The notes below the pieces were generated by a model. The model was not told the origin of the DNA, searched no databases, and worked only from the letters and a program-made list of their open reading frames with translations. Positions 36,101-47,363 of a DNA stretch of 64,000 bases are shown in pieces. Position 1 is the stretch's first letter. Every line of letters starts with the position of its first letter. The DNA is taken from positions 868,501 to 932,500 of the forward strand of contig JANTQA010000051.1 in the NCBI GenBank assembly GCA_027625915.1, in the 5' to 3' direction. The DNA is from Anaeramoeba flamelloides (Eukaryota; Metamonada; Anaeramoebidae). Made by a program: the position numbers and the translations under genes.

Positions 36101-37578
36101 AATTTTTTTTTGATGGTTTGATAGAAGGTTTAGTGTTGAGTTTGTTGAATATTGAAAAATCACATACAATTTGCTGATGATATCTTATCATTTGATCGAT
36201 CAACAATTGTTGGTAAAATTTCAACAAATTTACCAATACAATTTTTCTGCTTGTTTCATCATTTTGTACACACAGATTTTTAATTTTTCAGTTTTATAAT
36301 TTTTTTCTTTTTATTTGGATAGAAATTGATTACTAATAAAAAAATTAATAATGGGTAGATTAAATGTGGTTTAATATTACGTTTGATAAAATACAATAAA
36401 TTGGGTTTTATTTTGCCTATTTTTGATTTTGGGTGTGTCCAAATTTTTGGAATGGGGTTTATTTATTTAAAAAGATTTTTTTTTCAAAAATTGAATTTTT
36501 GTTTGTCAAAAATTTTGAATTTGGGAATACTGTTCGGGAAAAAAAGTTCAACATGATTTTTAATTGGTAACATTAATAGAACCTGAAAACGAAAAATAAA
36601 ATCAATTAAAAGAAGAAACAAATTAACTTTTAAAAATAATTCATTGTATCATTTTTCCAACCAAACCAAAATAACAAACACAATTTAAATTTACTTTATT
36701 ATCGAAATTGTAAGAGTGGTTTTGGAGATCGCAAAAACTATTCAATTTTTTAAACATCAATTTTTTAATGAGAGATCAATCAAAGATAAGGCCAGACCAA
36801 AAAGATAGTATTAGAAAAAACTGTTGTTGTGTTGTATTCTCCATTTTGTCTTTAATCATTTATTTTTTCTTTTGTTAATAGATCTTACTTTTGAATTTTC
36901 AGGATTCTGTGATTTCTGTGATTCTATTAACGTTCCCAATTAAAAACAGTGGGTAACTTTTTTTCCTTATTTCACTTTTTTTCCCAAATGGTTATTATTC
37001 TTTTTAGAATTCTTTGTAATTTTCTGAATTGGTAGACTGGCATTAAAAATTTAAATGGAATAAAATTTCAACTCATTGTCTTTTCACAATTTATGGATAT
37101 CCCTTTATTTAAAATTGGAAATTCACCCAAAATTTAACAACACAAATAATAAAATTTAACATACAGAAAAAAAGGGTTCACAAATTTCAATTTCTTTCTT
37201 TGAAATTGGGTAAGAAAAAAAACAAAAGAAAATGAAGCGAAAATTTTTTCTTTGTAGTATTTCAAATAACAGTAAAAAAAATAAATCAAACAAAACAATA
37301 TTTTCATTCACAAAATAGTATTTCGGCTCGTTAGATCTTTTGAATTATTTTTGAAATAAAAAAAAAAAAATGATTAGTTGTAAAATAATTATAGTATTGG
37401 CTTCCTTTTGAAGAAAGGGTAATGGGTTTCTTATTGAACGAATGAAATGTGATTGTTATTTTTACTTTTTGTATTTGTTTTTTTCCTTGATTTGATGAAG
37501 GAAAAAATAAAAAAAAAACAAAGTCTAACAAAGGAAAAAGAAAAAGAAAAAGAAAAAGTAAAAAGAATAGTGTGTTTG

Positions 37579-37618
<40 letters not shown>

Positions 37619-38149
37619 AAGTTTACTGAGTGATCGAAGTTGTTCAAGCAGCTTTATGGAGGTTGTTAAATTTTTTTTTGAACTATCAAGCTTTTTTAAA
37701 TTTTTACAAATTTTGTTCACAACAGTTTTGCTTTGCTGCGCCTTAGTTTTGATTTCTGTAATTTTTTTGGATAACGAAAAAATTGTGCTCGTTGCTTCTG
37801 AAATGATTTCACGAGATTCACCATTTGATTCGGCCTGGTGTTTAATTGTTTCAAGTACAATCCTTTCACGATTTCTTAAATGGTTTTTTACCTTTCTGAT
37901 TTGAGAATTGATTCTGGGTAATTCTTCTTGTGAAGGTAAGAGTTTGTTAAGATACGGTACAACACTAAAGTTGTTGTAGTCATTAATTTGTAAAGGCTTT
38001 TTTTTTAAGACCTTGGCTATTACCTCATGCAGTTTTTCCGATTTTTCTGTTGTTTTGTTTTGATCTGATTTTGACTTCTTTTTCTTTTTCTTTGTCTTTT
38101 TTGTTTTTTTTTTTTCTTTGTTTAATGAAGAATGTTTCAATTCGCTCAT
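30185..38149 (-). CDS. VPS53: VPS53, GARP/EARP tethering complex subunit (2 exons, 4.86-kb intron)
   Basis: Subunit of the GARP/EARP complex that tethers endosome-derived vesicles at the trans-Golgi network. Exon 1 is 37627-38149, the intron 32764-37626 and exon 2 30185-32763. Phase 1 matches and the product is 1033 aa, against roughly 800-850 in animals. After a Lys-rich tail, exon 1 carries the VPS53 N-terminal coiled coil: PYLNKLLPSQEELPRINSQI, then SLSKKITEIKTKAQQSK, then KNLTTSIKLLEQLRSL. Across the junction the frame continues IKTTDELPILIGKNEYSKM, collinear with the family's LAGGVDSLEAMTRR region. Exon 2 has DQRSIWLEREFRYY...VLPKYWRVSMKLSEQF...TRNDID, diagnostic for the family. Extra length comes from low-complexity inserts (Asn/Lys/Glu ~211-256, a Ser/Asn/Asp tract, a Lys/Glu tract, and a basic Lys/Glu C-terminus). 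Exon 2 alone lacks an initiator ATG near its start, which also argues for the splice. Confidence 0.92.
33760..34070 (+). repeat. Hairpin-array repeat, copy H5 (in the VPS53 intron)
   Basis: Left end GTCGTTGAGTGCCGTAGTGT...CAAGTGCCTAG, then a near-perfect palindrome around AATTTGAGAAATAAACCGAA and its complement, then a second stem (CATAACTCAAAAGAATAG / CTCAATTCTTTAAAATTC), then GTGCCGTCAAGTGCC again, right end AACGGTCATAAGAGG and an A-rich tail. Confidence 0.75.
34230..34345 (+). repeat. G/T-rich degenerate tandem tract
   Basis: About 115 bp built of related units such as GGTAGGTTAGAGT, GGGTAGGTTAGAGTATG and GGTTTGGATGG, strongly biased to G and T on the plus strand. Nothing comparable occurs elsewhere in the window. 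It superficially resembles telomere-like or G-quadruplex-prone DNA; in the VPS53 pre-mRNA it is C/A-rich. Confidence 0.6.
35300..35860 (+). repeat. Dispersed repeat pair R5, copy A
   Basis: About 560 bp collinear with 52262-52820. Anchors: CCAAAATTGAAATCATTTTT, AAGATCGAT, TTCTATTGGAATTTTATTTG, CAAAATGAACATTGTTGT and AACCTTTGACTGAA. No frame is conserved. Both copies lie in giant introns, in VPS53 and in the MFS gene. Confidence 0.75.
35935..36461. mobile_element. ~530-bp TIR element R1, copy 2 (in the VPS53 intron)
   Basis: TAAACTAAATTCCAAAAATT at the left, and TTTTTGGAATGGGGTTTA closing the right end. The interior includes TTACGTAATCTGTTTCGTTA and CAACAATTGTTGGT as in the other copies. A 69-codon minus-strand frame inside has a basic end; I cannot show it is a transposase remnant. 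Confidence 0.88.
36535..36965 (+). repeat. Dispersed repeat pair R6, copy A
   Basis: Collinear with 40445-40850. Anchors: AAAATCAATTAAAAGAAGAA, ACTTTATTATCGAAATTGT, GTGGTTTTGGAGATC, TTTGAATTTTCAGG and a final AATTAAAAA. Non-coding; class unknown. Confidence 0.75.
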
Positions 38150-40444
38150 TTTGATAAGAAGAAAAAAAAAAAATTTAAATTTTTGAACAAGCCAAGAGAT
38201 AAAAAATGAAATTGTATTTATGTAATTTTTATTTGTTAAGTTTCTTATTGTAGAAAGAGATTTTACAGTGTGTCGAAAAACAACAACACCACTTCAGTAG
38301 AATCTCTGGTTTTAAAATTTCATTTGTTTATATAAAGTCAAGAAAATCGAAGAAAAAACCATTTTGGGTTAACTTTGATCAAAATGCAAATGGTTTGATT
38401 TTTTAGTTACCTCATTGAATATTAATTGATCAATCTTACATTGCTTTTTTTAGTGAATGTTTAATTTTACATTTTTGTAAAGTTGATTGTGTTTTTTTAT
38501 CCCAAAACCAACTGTTTTTTAATTTTAAAACTGTGTAATTTTGTATCAAACTAAACCTGAGTTTTTCTTATCATTTTTTAAAGAAATACTATCATACGGA
38601 TCATATTTTGCCAAAAGTATATAGATAGTATAATGGCCCTTAAATAAATTTATGGTTTTGAGTGAATGGGGGGTAATTTTGCTGAAACGCCCCTCTTCAA
38701 ACATAATAAATATAAGTTTTTTATTAAAAAAATTCTTTATATCAGCACTTAGATTGAAAATAGTTTGTGAAAATGATGTTTCCTTTTCATTGGATCGAGA
38801 CTTCATATAAAGTTTGTCTTCTAATAATTTGATTCTTTTTTCTTTGAAAACCAAAAAAAATGTTATTATTAAAAAAAAAAATATAAATTAATTATTTCTT
38901 TATTTTTTTTTTGAAAAGATAAACTTTATTTCTATTTTTTTTTTAGTTATTTAACTAAATTGTAAAATATTAGCCTGTAAATTATAATTTAAATTTTTCT
39001 TTGATAAGAAAATTACTTAAGATAACTTCATTTTTTGAAAAGAATAAATGACAAGCTGATAATTTATTTAAAAAATTAAATAGATTCTTGTTTTAAAAAC
39101 TTTTCATAGTATGTCAATAAGAAAAATTCAAATTAATAATCTAAAATTTCATATTATCAAAAAAAATCTATTTTATGTTGTTTTTAATTTTAGATAGGTT
39201 AAAATTCCTCAAATTTCAAACAATACTTTTTTCTTTCTGAAAAATATTATTTTAATTCAATTTAATTCAATTATGGTTGATTTATTAACTATCTGTATTT
39301 GATAAAAAAAATAGATTTTAGGACTATTCTTTAGGTAAAAATAACTGGCTGAAAGAAAAAATAATAAAAAAAATTCCATTAGATTTCAAAGCGTACCCAA
39401 GATTCACACCCAGAAACGAGCAATTCGAATTCAAATTATAATTCAGTTGGGCTTTTAAGGTAAATATAGTGTTATTATTTTGTATATTTTTTTTTTCAAA
39501 AATAAACTAGTTTCCCATATTTAATTTACCAAGATTTTTCATTCATCGCATATTAATTTATTTTTAGATGGTGGTAGCTCTCTTAAAAAAAACACTTTAT
39601 TTTTATCTCAAATTTTTTTTTTTCCACAGTATCTAATAACTGGGGTTTCTTAAAACTATTTGTCTTTTTGAAAAAAATAATTTTGTAATTAAACCTAACT
39701 ATTTTTTTTTATTTTTCAACTTGAGTATATTTATTTTTAATTGTTGTTCAAAAAAATTATTTTGAGTCTAACTAAAAAAATGTGTTACAATAAAGCAACA
39801 ATCAGTATAACAGATAAGATCAAGATGTATTTCAATATTTTATTTTTTTTTTGGAAATTTCCCAAAATTTTTAATCAAACCAATAAAAAATATCCTCACC
39901 GAATAAAAAAATGTTCATTGTTGTTAAAATAACCTCAAATAACTTTTTTCACCCAAGTTTTTAAATTAAAATTACGATACTTTTTTCAAGAAAACATTTA
40001 CATATAATGGTCAAAGAAAATGGTAATAAACATTAATTAAATACATTTTTAGTTTCTTAAAGTTCTATTATTATAAAAGAAATTCTCAAAATGAAGGATC
40101 AAATTTACTCAATTTTTTCCAAAAAAATTGTTATTTTTAGAAATTGTATCAGCAAAAAAACTAAAAATTTTTAAAAAACAATCAAAATTGCACAAATTTA
40201 AAAAACTGTTAAATTTAATTCTGAATTTACTCATAATATCTTGGATTTTTAATTCAAACTATATTTTAGTATAGACATACCCTGTGTGGCAAACTAGATA
40301 TTGTGTTTGAAATAACAATAAAAAAATAACCCTGTTTTAATTTTGAAGCACACGTTTTATGTCCTTTGTATGTTTTTTTTTATCATTGTATTCGAAGAAA
40401 ATAAAACACTTAAATTTTGTATTGCCATAAGGACACCAAAAGTA
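38150..40444. other. VPS53 upstream region and unassigned DNA
   Basis: The first ~400 bp hold the presumed VPS53 promoter. At 39375-39470 a GC-richer patch is open on the minus strand with beta-strand-like alternation, but it has no recognisable family. The rest is A/T filler. Confidence 0.4.
38546..38848 (-). CDS. Possible terminal exon of an unknown gene
   Basis: A minus-strand frame of about 100 codons ends at 38546 and contains balanced sequence such as KITPHSLKTINLFKGHYTIY and LLAKYDPYDSISLKND. It has no ATG near its 5' end. A TTTCAAAG acceptor-like site lies near 38836, so it would be an internal or last exon. No domain is recognised. It is 0.4 kb upstream of VPS53 on the same strand. 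Confidence 0.3.
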   Translation of the reverse strand, partial: FKEKRIKLLEDKLYMKSRSNEKETSFSQTIFNLSADIKNFFNKKLIFIMFEEGRFSKITPHSLKTINLFKGHYTIYILLAKYDPYDSISLKNDKKNSGLV

Positions 40445-40850
40445 AAACGGGGAAAAAAAGTACAACACTATTTCTAATTAGGAAGATCACTGAAAACAAA
40501 AGACAAAATCAATTAAAAGAAGAAACAAATTAATAAGTAAGACTAATTCAGTATAATATTTCCACACAATCCAAAAATTTCCAATTTAAATCGACTTTAT
40601 TATCGAAATTGTTTCAGTGGTTTTGGAGATCACAAAAATACTCAATTTTTTAAACAAGTTATGTAATAATTGATCAATCTAATAAATGCACTTTATAATT
40701 TCAGGGTAATATTAAAAAAACTGTTAATAAGTTTAATTATTCATTTTTTATTTAATCATTTTGTTTGTCTTTTATTAATTAATCTTTCTTTGAATTTTCA
40801 GGTTTCGGTAATAGGATTTCTGAGATTTCCAATTAAAAATCTTGTTTTCA
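40445..40850 (+). repeat. Dispersed repeat pair R6, copy B
   Basis: Second copy of the repeat at 36535-36965, with the same anchors in the same order and orientation, diverged by substitutions and indels. It contains an incidental 64-codon frame. Confidence 0.75.
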
Positions 40851-42389
40851 AATTTTTTTCCTAAAGGATACAAAATCAAAAAAAGAAAAGTTATCACCTA
40901 AAAAATCAAAATATCAGTTTAAACTTTACGTACTTTAACTTTTTTAAAGAACTAGATTTTGTAAAACATATTTTTAGTACAAAACTTGTTCTTGTTTCCA
41001 AAACCAATAATTATTCTAACTTGACCAATTTAAAATCTATTTACCACATTTATTTTTCAAAATTTGGAAAAACAACCTTTATTGTTTTCATTAACATAAA
41101 TTGCAATCAAAAACATACACTATTCAGGGTCTCTGTACTTAATAGAACTGACCTAAATAAGAAATTTCACTTTGAAATTTTATATAACTGGTATTTGAAT
41201 AAACCGAAAAAACTTTGACTTCATTTTCACTTTTCTTTTTCAAACAAGGTCATAAAACACAACCCACTTATTTGTGACTCTATTTAGTAAAAAAACAATC
41301 ATTGGATACACTACAACTTTCTTTGTAGAACCCAATGGCATATTACAGATAAATTGCAATTTAAATTTTGATCTTTTTACTTGATTTTCCTTTTTGAAAT
41401 TTTTATGTTCAGGCTTTGAATAAAGCATTTTATAAAGTCAAGTGTTAAGATACTCTCTATAATTAGTTGTTCTTCAAAATATTCTTTGTACTGGATTGTT
41501 TGATATGAAATAGTTTGAAGATTTATGTAAATGGGCAATTGAACTAAAAATTTTTGAGATTTTTTAGAATTTAGTGGTTACATTAAAACTGGAAAAGGAA
41601 GAGAAAATTTTTTCCCATTTAAAATTCAAAAACATGTTTAAATTTATAATTAATAAACTCTTCTTCTTTTCATAAATTGAGTTACTGAATGTATTTTTCT
41701 TTCTTTGTAAAGATTTCAAGTTCAACCCTAAAATAAAAAATTTATACTAGATCTTAAATAAATTGGAAAAAATTTTCACTTAATTTTCGCGTAATTTTTT
41801 AACCAAGAAACTTTTCAAGAAAATGATTGTAATTTCTTTCTCACATTATTTTGGTGGTCCTTTTCAATAAGATATATTATATGTATTTGAGTAAATGAAG
41901 AATCCCCAATAAAACTAAGATTTCAGTATTGAAAAACCAAAATTCAACCAATATATTGTACCTTTAAAAGTTTCAAAAACCCAAATTACAATTAATATCC
42001 CAAAAGGTGTTTTCTTATTTCAACTTCAAATCTGATTCGATCTCAAAACAGAAAAGGTTCTTAAATCTTTCAAAGAAATAATAATTGATCGTTTTTTGTA
42101 AAGATTACAACAACACACACAAATAATCTCTTGACTTTTACAAAGCCTTTTCACTTTTATAACACATCTCCCCTTTAAAAGTGTTGGAAAGTGCTTGAAA
42201 GGTTTCTGAAAGTGTTTGTAAGTTTGAAAAGGCAGAAAGCTTGATAAAAGTCCTGAGATTTTTTGTAGCGAAAAAAACAGGCGAATAACCATTTTTTATT
42301 ATTTTTTTCTAAAAAACAAATAGATTTGAAATATTGCTCTACTGAATAAGTTTAAATTTATTTTTAGAATTAGGGTTTATCAAGTTTAA
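40851..42389. other. Unassigned, slightly less A/T-rich DNA
   Basis: Several 60-90 codon frames occur on both strands (for example 42026-42292 minus, with a Cys-rich ICVCCCNLY), but none has a domain, neighbour support or splice logic that I can defend. Confidence 0.3.
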
Positions 42390-43539
42390 ATGTTTGGATC
42401 GTTTGCAAATCTTATTTCTTGTTTGCCATTTATCAGCCTTGAAAAAATTGTGAAAAACAAAAGCCTATGGATTAAAGAAACAACCAATGAAATTTCAAAA
42501 CATCAATACCATTTACACAAACAAAATACTTGCGTGATCTTAGATAAAAAGAAATTAAAGATGAAAAACCAATTGAATTATCCAAATTTAAGCCAACTAA
42601 AAAAACCACAAGTCTCAGCAAATTTCATTCTTGAAGAGCTGCCAATAGAAAGTAATTTTTTAGTCTTTTTTTTTTGTGATCATAAAAAAATAATAAAACT
42701 ATTTTTAAAAGGAAAATCAAGTCTAACAGCACTTTGGGTTTAATTTCCACCTCTTCAATAACAAAAAACAAGAAAACTATTTTTGTTCCAAACACAGCAG
42801 TTTGAGACAAGTGTTAATTGCAAAATCAAAAAGATCAAAATTGTCATTCAAATTTCCTAAAAAAAATCACATCTCAAGAATAAAGCCAAATCATCAAAAT
42901 CCACAATTCTATAAGGAAAAATCATAATTTAAGATAGTTTACAGAATTAAAAAATTTGAAATGTTTCATGATTTAATGAAAACTTTCTTTTTTTGGAAAG
43001 CTGAATGAAAAATTAGTTTCCTTTTATTTTGCAACAAATAGTATTTTGTTGAAACAATTAGGATTAAAAAAAATTGGTTCTTTGTCAACAAAGTTTCATG
43101 GTGGTTTCATAGAAAATATTTTTTGTTTGATGATTTTTTAAGAAAGAAAAACTTTTACAACAACAAGGTTCCCCCAACAGAGTCAAAAGGTTTCCAGTGT
43201 TCATTTTTTTTTTTTTTTGAGGGTTTCAAATGGGCGAACGAAACAGTAATATTACCAATACTTCAATTTTTAAAATTAAAAAGAAATGGGTTTTTTATTT
43301 TTCATCAATTTATTGATCGAGATTAAGGACTACCTTTGCAATTGAAATTCAAAGTAAAGTGTGTTTATATCAAGGGTTTGGTGGTTGGTAATTCTCACAA
43401 ATATTCAACAGAAAGATCTTTGAAAGTAAAAAATGATATTTCGATCCCACATTTGTCTGATCTGGTATCTAATAATGAAAAAGAAGCTTGGGAAGAAAAC
43501 AACTTTTTGAAAAAAATTCCTTCCTTTATGAAAAAGTGA
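42390..43539 (+). pseudogene. Unrecognised gene, fragmented or multi-exon
   Basis: Coding-like DNA on the plus strand. From ATG 42390 a frame runs to a GTAATT donor-like site at about 42653 (LPFISLEKIVKNKSLWIKET, then SQLKKPQVSANFILEELPIE). A second frame covers 43123-43539 and is interrupted only by one TAA at 43324 (before: KVPPTESKGFQCS and FKWANETVILPILQFLKLK; after: KCVYIKGLVVGNSHKYS and ISIPHLSDLVSNNEKEAWEE). Either an intron removes the TAA or the gene is decayed. I recognise no family. Confidence 0.35.
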
Positions 43540-45367
43540 CTAACATTAAGACACTGTTTATAATTTTCTAATCAATTTTTTTCGATGTGTGAGCCCAATA
43601 GTTTACAGGGTATGAACTTTTACCGAAGGAGTCAAAATTGAGATTAATGTTAAAAATTTGGAATTATTGTTTGTTATTTTTCTGGTGATGATATAATCTT
43701 CTAAAAAACTGACAAAGTACTTGATATTGTATAGAAATCACCAATACCCACATTTCCTCAAAAAAGAAAGATCATTTTTTATTTTTTGACATAAATTTTT
43801 TGTTATATAAAAAAATTATCTCATTTTCACAAATCTAATTTTTTTTTCGATTTTTAGATATAAAATTCCACAAAACCTTTCCCTAGATTCCTAACCGAAA
43901 TCTGTCTTCAAACAAACACTTGAGAATTGAGAGAAACGACAAAAAAAAAAACAAAAATTGTAAACATAAATAAACCAAATGTTTTGGGTCTTTGGTATTG
44001 AGATTCTTATCAAAATATCAAATAGAGTAAATACTATCCTTGAAAAGGGCTGTTTGGAACTTTAATCCAAGAAAAAAACAAAAAGAACCCAAAAAAATAG
44101 ACAAAAACTAAGAGAAAATCGCAACTTCTTTGAAAGAATTTGTTATGATTTATAATGACAATTGAACAATTCAAGTAACCCAAAGTTCAAAAATCGTTGA
44201 AATGCGATCTTTGAAAGTTAGGGATATTTATTAAGAGATTTTTTAAATTGATCGTCATTTTTTTTGGCAAGAAAATTGTGATCATTTTTCTTTTTCATTT
44301 TTACACATTTCTTAAAAAGATTTTTCGAGTTTAGGTATCTCAAAATTTCTTGTTAAATTATAATTGAAAAATATATTATAAAATGATTTTTTGATCCAAA
44401 TTGTAGAATATTGCCATTAACACGACTTTACAATTTAAATAAGATTGAAGAAAAAGTTCTTGAGGAAACTTGGTAAATTTCCAAAGCAGTAGTTAAGCTC
44501 TAGCCATTTATAATCTAAAAAAAAGAGTGATCAAAAAAATTTTTAAAATATACCACACCGAAAAAATGAATTCTGAAAATTAAAGTTAGCCAAAACTACA
44601 TATTGGATTTCAGTAATACATCTTTCATAAATTATTTTTTCAAAATTATGATTATTTTATGCCATTAAGAAAAGATAACCATTAAACTAATTAAGATTCA
44701 ACTACCCACCTTTTTCAAAATTTCGGACTTTTGAAAAAAACACCTATTTTTGGAATATTTTTTTTTTTTGAAATTCGTTACAACGAATAGCTTTATTGAA
44801 CATTAATTCAGAAAAAAGAATAAATGTTAAAAAAAATTGCAGAAAAAAACATGGAAAATACATTAAAACTCAAACACGAATTAAATAAAATAATAAAAAA
44901 TATTCCAAAAACAGAAAAAAATCATTTTTTTCAATTTAATTAAGTGATACCTTTTGAAAGAAATATTTTATTTTAAAATTGAAAAATATAATTTATTTTA
45001 GACTATTAAACAAAATAGTCCCAAATAATCTCTCACCAAACCAAAGAAAAATCTGTTGTTTTCCTTTGATATCTTTACATATAATAGGTAAAAAACAATC
45101 AAAAAGAAATTTTTAAAAAAAAATTAAGAAATCTAAATCATTATAATTTATTATAAAAAAATCATGAAATATATCTTTAATAAATTTTTTTTTTTTCATA
45201 TTGTTCAAAAGATAAATTAGATTAAATATCATTATAAAATCTTCAAATGATAAAAAATTCTCAAAACAATTAATTTTTTTATTATTTTATTTCTGCTCTT
45301 TTTTTGTTTTTTGAAAAGAAAATTTTTTTAATAAAAAAACACGAGAAAAATAGATGAAAGTGTCCCA

Positions 45368-45402
<35 letters not shown>

Positions 45403-45705
45403 GTACGTATGTATGCATTTATACATGTATATGTATTCATGTGTGTAATATTCCTTTTTTTTTTTTTTTTTTTGTAATTATAAAAGAAAAAATATTAACA
45501 TTGAATAATAAAAAATATCATCCTTGAACATCTTTTTGTATTTAAAAAAATCAAACAAAATTTTATTTATTTTTATAAATATAAAAATTAAACATTATTC
45601 TTTGATCTTACTAAAATTCCTTTACTGTTTATTTTATAAACAATTATTAATTTCTATTAACAAACAATTTTTAACTTTCTGTAATTATCTTGTTGTAATC
45701 AAAAA

Positions 45706-45737
<32 letters not shown>

Positions 45738-45743
45738 TAAAAG
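43540..45743. other. Intergenic / probable upstream intron of the F-box gene
   Basis: A/T filler. 45371-45401 is a TA dinucleotide run passing into GTACGTATGTATGCAT-like imperfect repeats up to about 45450. An in-frame 28-nt A tract (45700-45728) directly precedes the F-box coding region. The first exon of the F-box gene should lie here or further upstream but was not identified. Confidence 0.4.
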
Positions 45744-47062
45744 TACTTTGGATTATTTTTGAATATTTACATCCAATTCATTTAGGCTATATTCGTTTGA
45801 CATGTAAAAAATTTGCAATTGCATCATATGATCAAGAATTATGGAGAAGGGTGTGTTTCACACATGAACATTTTTTCATTTGGCAATCATTGCACATTCC
45901 TGAACCAAATTTTGCATTTAGCACAAATATCCAAATTGTAGGTATTGTTGACGATCTATGGAATAAATTAAATTTTGTGTGCAAAAAAAAAAAAAAGGGA
46001 TTTAAAATAAGATTACCAAACCCAATTTTCAAAATTTGTAAAAATGAATTAACGGAATTTAAAAATAAGAAGATTGTACCATCAACAACCAGGCTTAGTA
46101 GATTGCTTTATATTCAAGAATTAGAACAACCAGAACAAGTTTTAATTGAAAAGATCTCACAAATTAATAAAATAAAAAAAGTTGTCAAAAGTAAAATTAA
46201 ACAAAATAAGGAAATACAGAAAAGGAATGAGCACAATTTAAACTTTGAAAGGGGGTTGTTAAAAATCACTGGTATCCCACTGGTGATTTTCTTGTATTCA
46301 TCAATTGCCTTTACAATTTTATTAAATTTGTATATGATAGGAAGAATTGACAAAAAGCATAGGTTCTGGGTTTGCTTTCCGTTTGTATTGGGGTTTTCGG
46401 CGGTACTATTGTCGATCACTTTGACAGTAATTTTTTTGTATTCGAGATATGTGCGGAAACAAACTTTGATTGTCGTCATGATTGAAGTCTTTGTCATGTT
46501 GCCCATCGCGTTGATCATCTTAAAAATTACCGGTTTAATCAATTGGACATATTCACAAACCTTTATCCCCTTATTTTTTACCTTTTTATTTTGTGTAATA
46601 ACATCACTTCTTTATCGTATTTATCGTGACCTTAATTATTTACATTGGTATTACATTATTGGCCAAGTCTATCTATTGCTCCAAATCATTACACCCTTTC
46701 TATTTCTTTTGTTTTTAGCTTTAAAATTAGATTCTAAAGTAAACTGGAAATGGAACAGTGTTTTTATACCCTTATTTATCTCCGGATTAACTCCTTTTGT
46801 AGGTGGTAGTATTTGTGGCTTGATTTATAAATTATTTGTGAATAGACGAGAATTATTTTTTTCTTTGCTGCTATGCCTAGCAATATTCGCAGTGCATTTA
46901 CCTGCAATCATCTTTGAAATTTTATTAATTCTGTTTTTAGAAACAGATTCAATCCCGAGTTTTTCATATGTAATGATACCTATCTATTTTTTTGACTTTT
47001 TCATCTTTATCTTTGCTACATTTCTCGGATTCTTTTGGTTTAAAATTAGATGGTTGAAGTGA
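45744..47062 (+). CDS. F-box protein fused to a TMEM185-like multispanning domain (3' exon)
   Basis: The start of the readable part is a typical F-box: VLWIIFEYLHPIHLGYIRLT, then CKKF...DQELWRRVCF, expected to bind SKP1. A basic linker of about 150 residues follows, then eight hydrophobic segments. Several carry the TMEM185/fragile-X-F-associated signature, an Asp-containing loop leading into a W and FIPLF/VFIPLF (for example GLINWTYSQTFIPLFFTF and LKLDSKVNWKWNSVFIPLF). Family knowledge gives SCF-type substrate recognition for F-boxes and an uncharacterised membrane role for TMEM185; a membrane-anchored ubiquitin-ligase adaptor is inference. The frame is open upstream to 45524 but has no ATG and passes through a poly-Lys A tract. 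An AG at 45742-45743 would restore the missing LPxE part from an unseen exon. No in-frame stop occurs within the region. Confidence 0.7.
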
Positions 47063-47363
47063 TTTCTCTTAATTAATATTTAAGTTTGGTTTTTTTTTAT
47101 GTTTTTTATTTTATTTTTTTTTTTAGCTGAACATCATTAATGTTTTTTATTGTTTTTGAATATTTTTTTTTTAATTTTATTTTTTTTGTTTGAATATAAG
47201 ACTATTTGATCTTGAATATTAAAATAATTATGTAAAATTTTCCTCTTCTTTTTTTAATAAGTTTTGTTGTTCTCTTTTTTTATTTTTTTTTTTTGAATAA
47301 GAAAAATCGACAATGAGTAAAAATTTTTTTTTTCGTTTTTTTTTTGGTTTTTTACTTTTTTTA
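47063..47363. other. 3' flank of the F-box gene
   Basis: T-rich filler, presumably the 3' UTR and spacer, with no coding signal. Confidence 0.4.

Larger units (their letters stand above)
32764..37626 (-). other. VPS53 intron (4863 bp) loaded with repeats
   Basis: Donor GTAAAC, acceptor AATTAAAG. Ten nucleotides inside the donor the transcript strand has a 38-nt T tract (37579-37616). The intron holds hairpin array H5, a G/T-rich tandem tract (34230-34345), repeat R5 copy A, TIR element R1 copy 2 and repeat R6 copy A. No independent gene is visible. Confidence 0.85.

Noticed and set aside
36027-36236. 69-codon frame inside TIR element copy 2 as a transposase
   Set aside because: No catalytic residues or helix-turn-helix pattern could be recognised, and the frame is not visibly conserved in the other copies.
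45524-45743. Upstream extension of the F-box frame
   Set aside because: No ATG; hydrophobic residues from A/T filler followed by a poly-Lys A tract; more likely intron.
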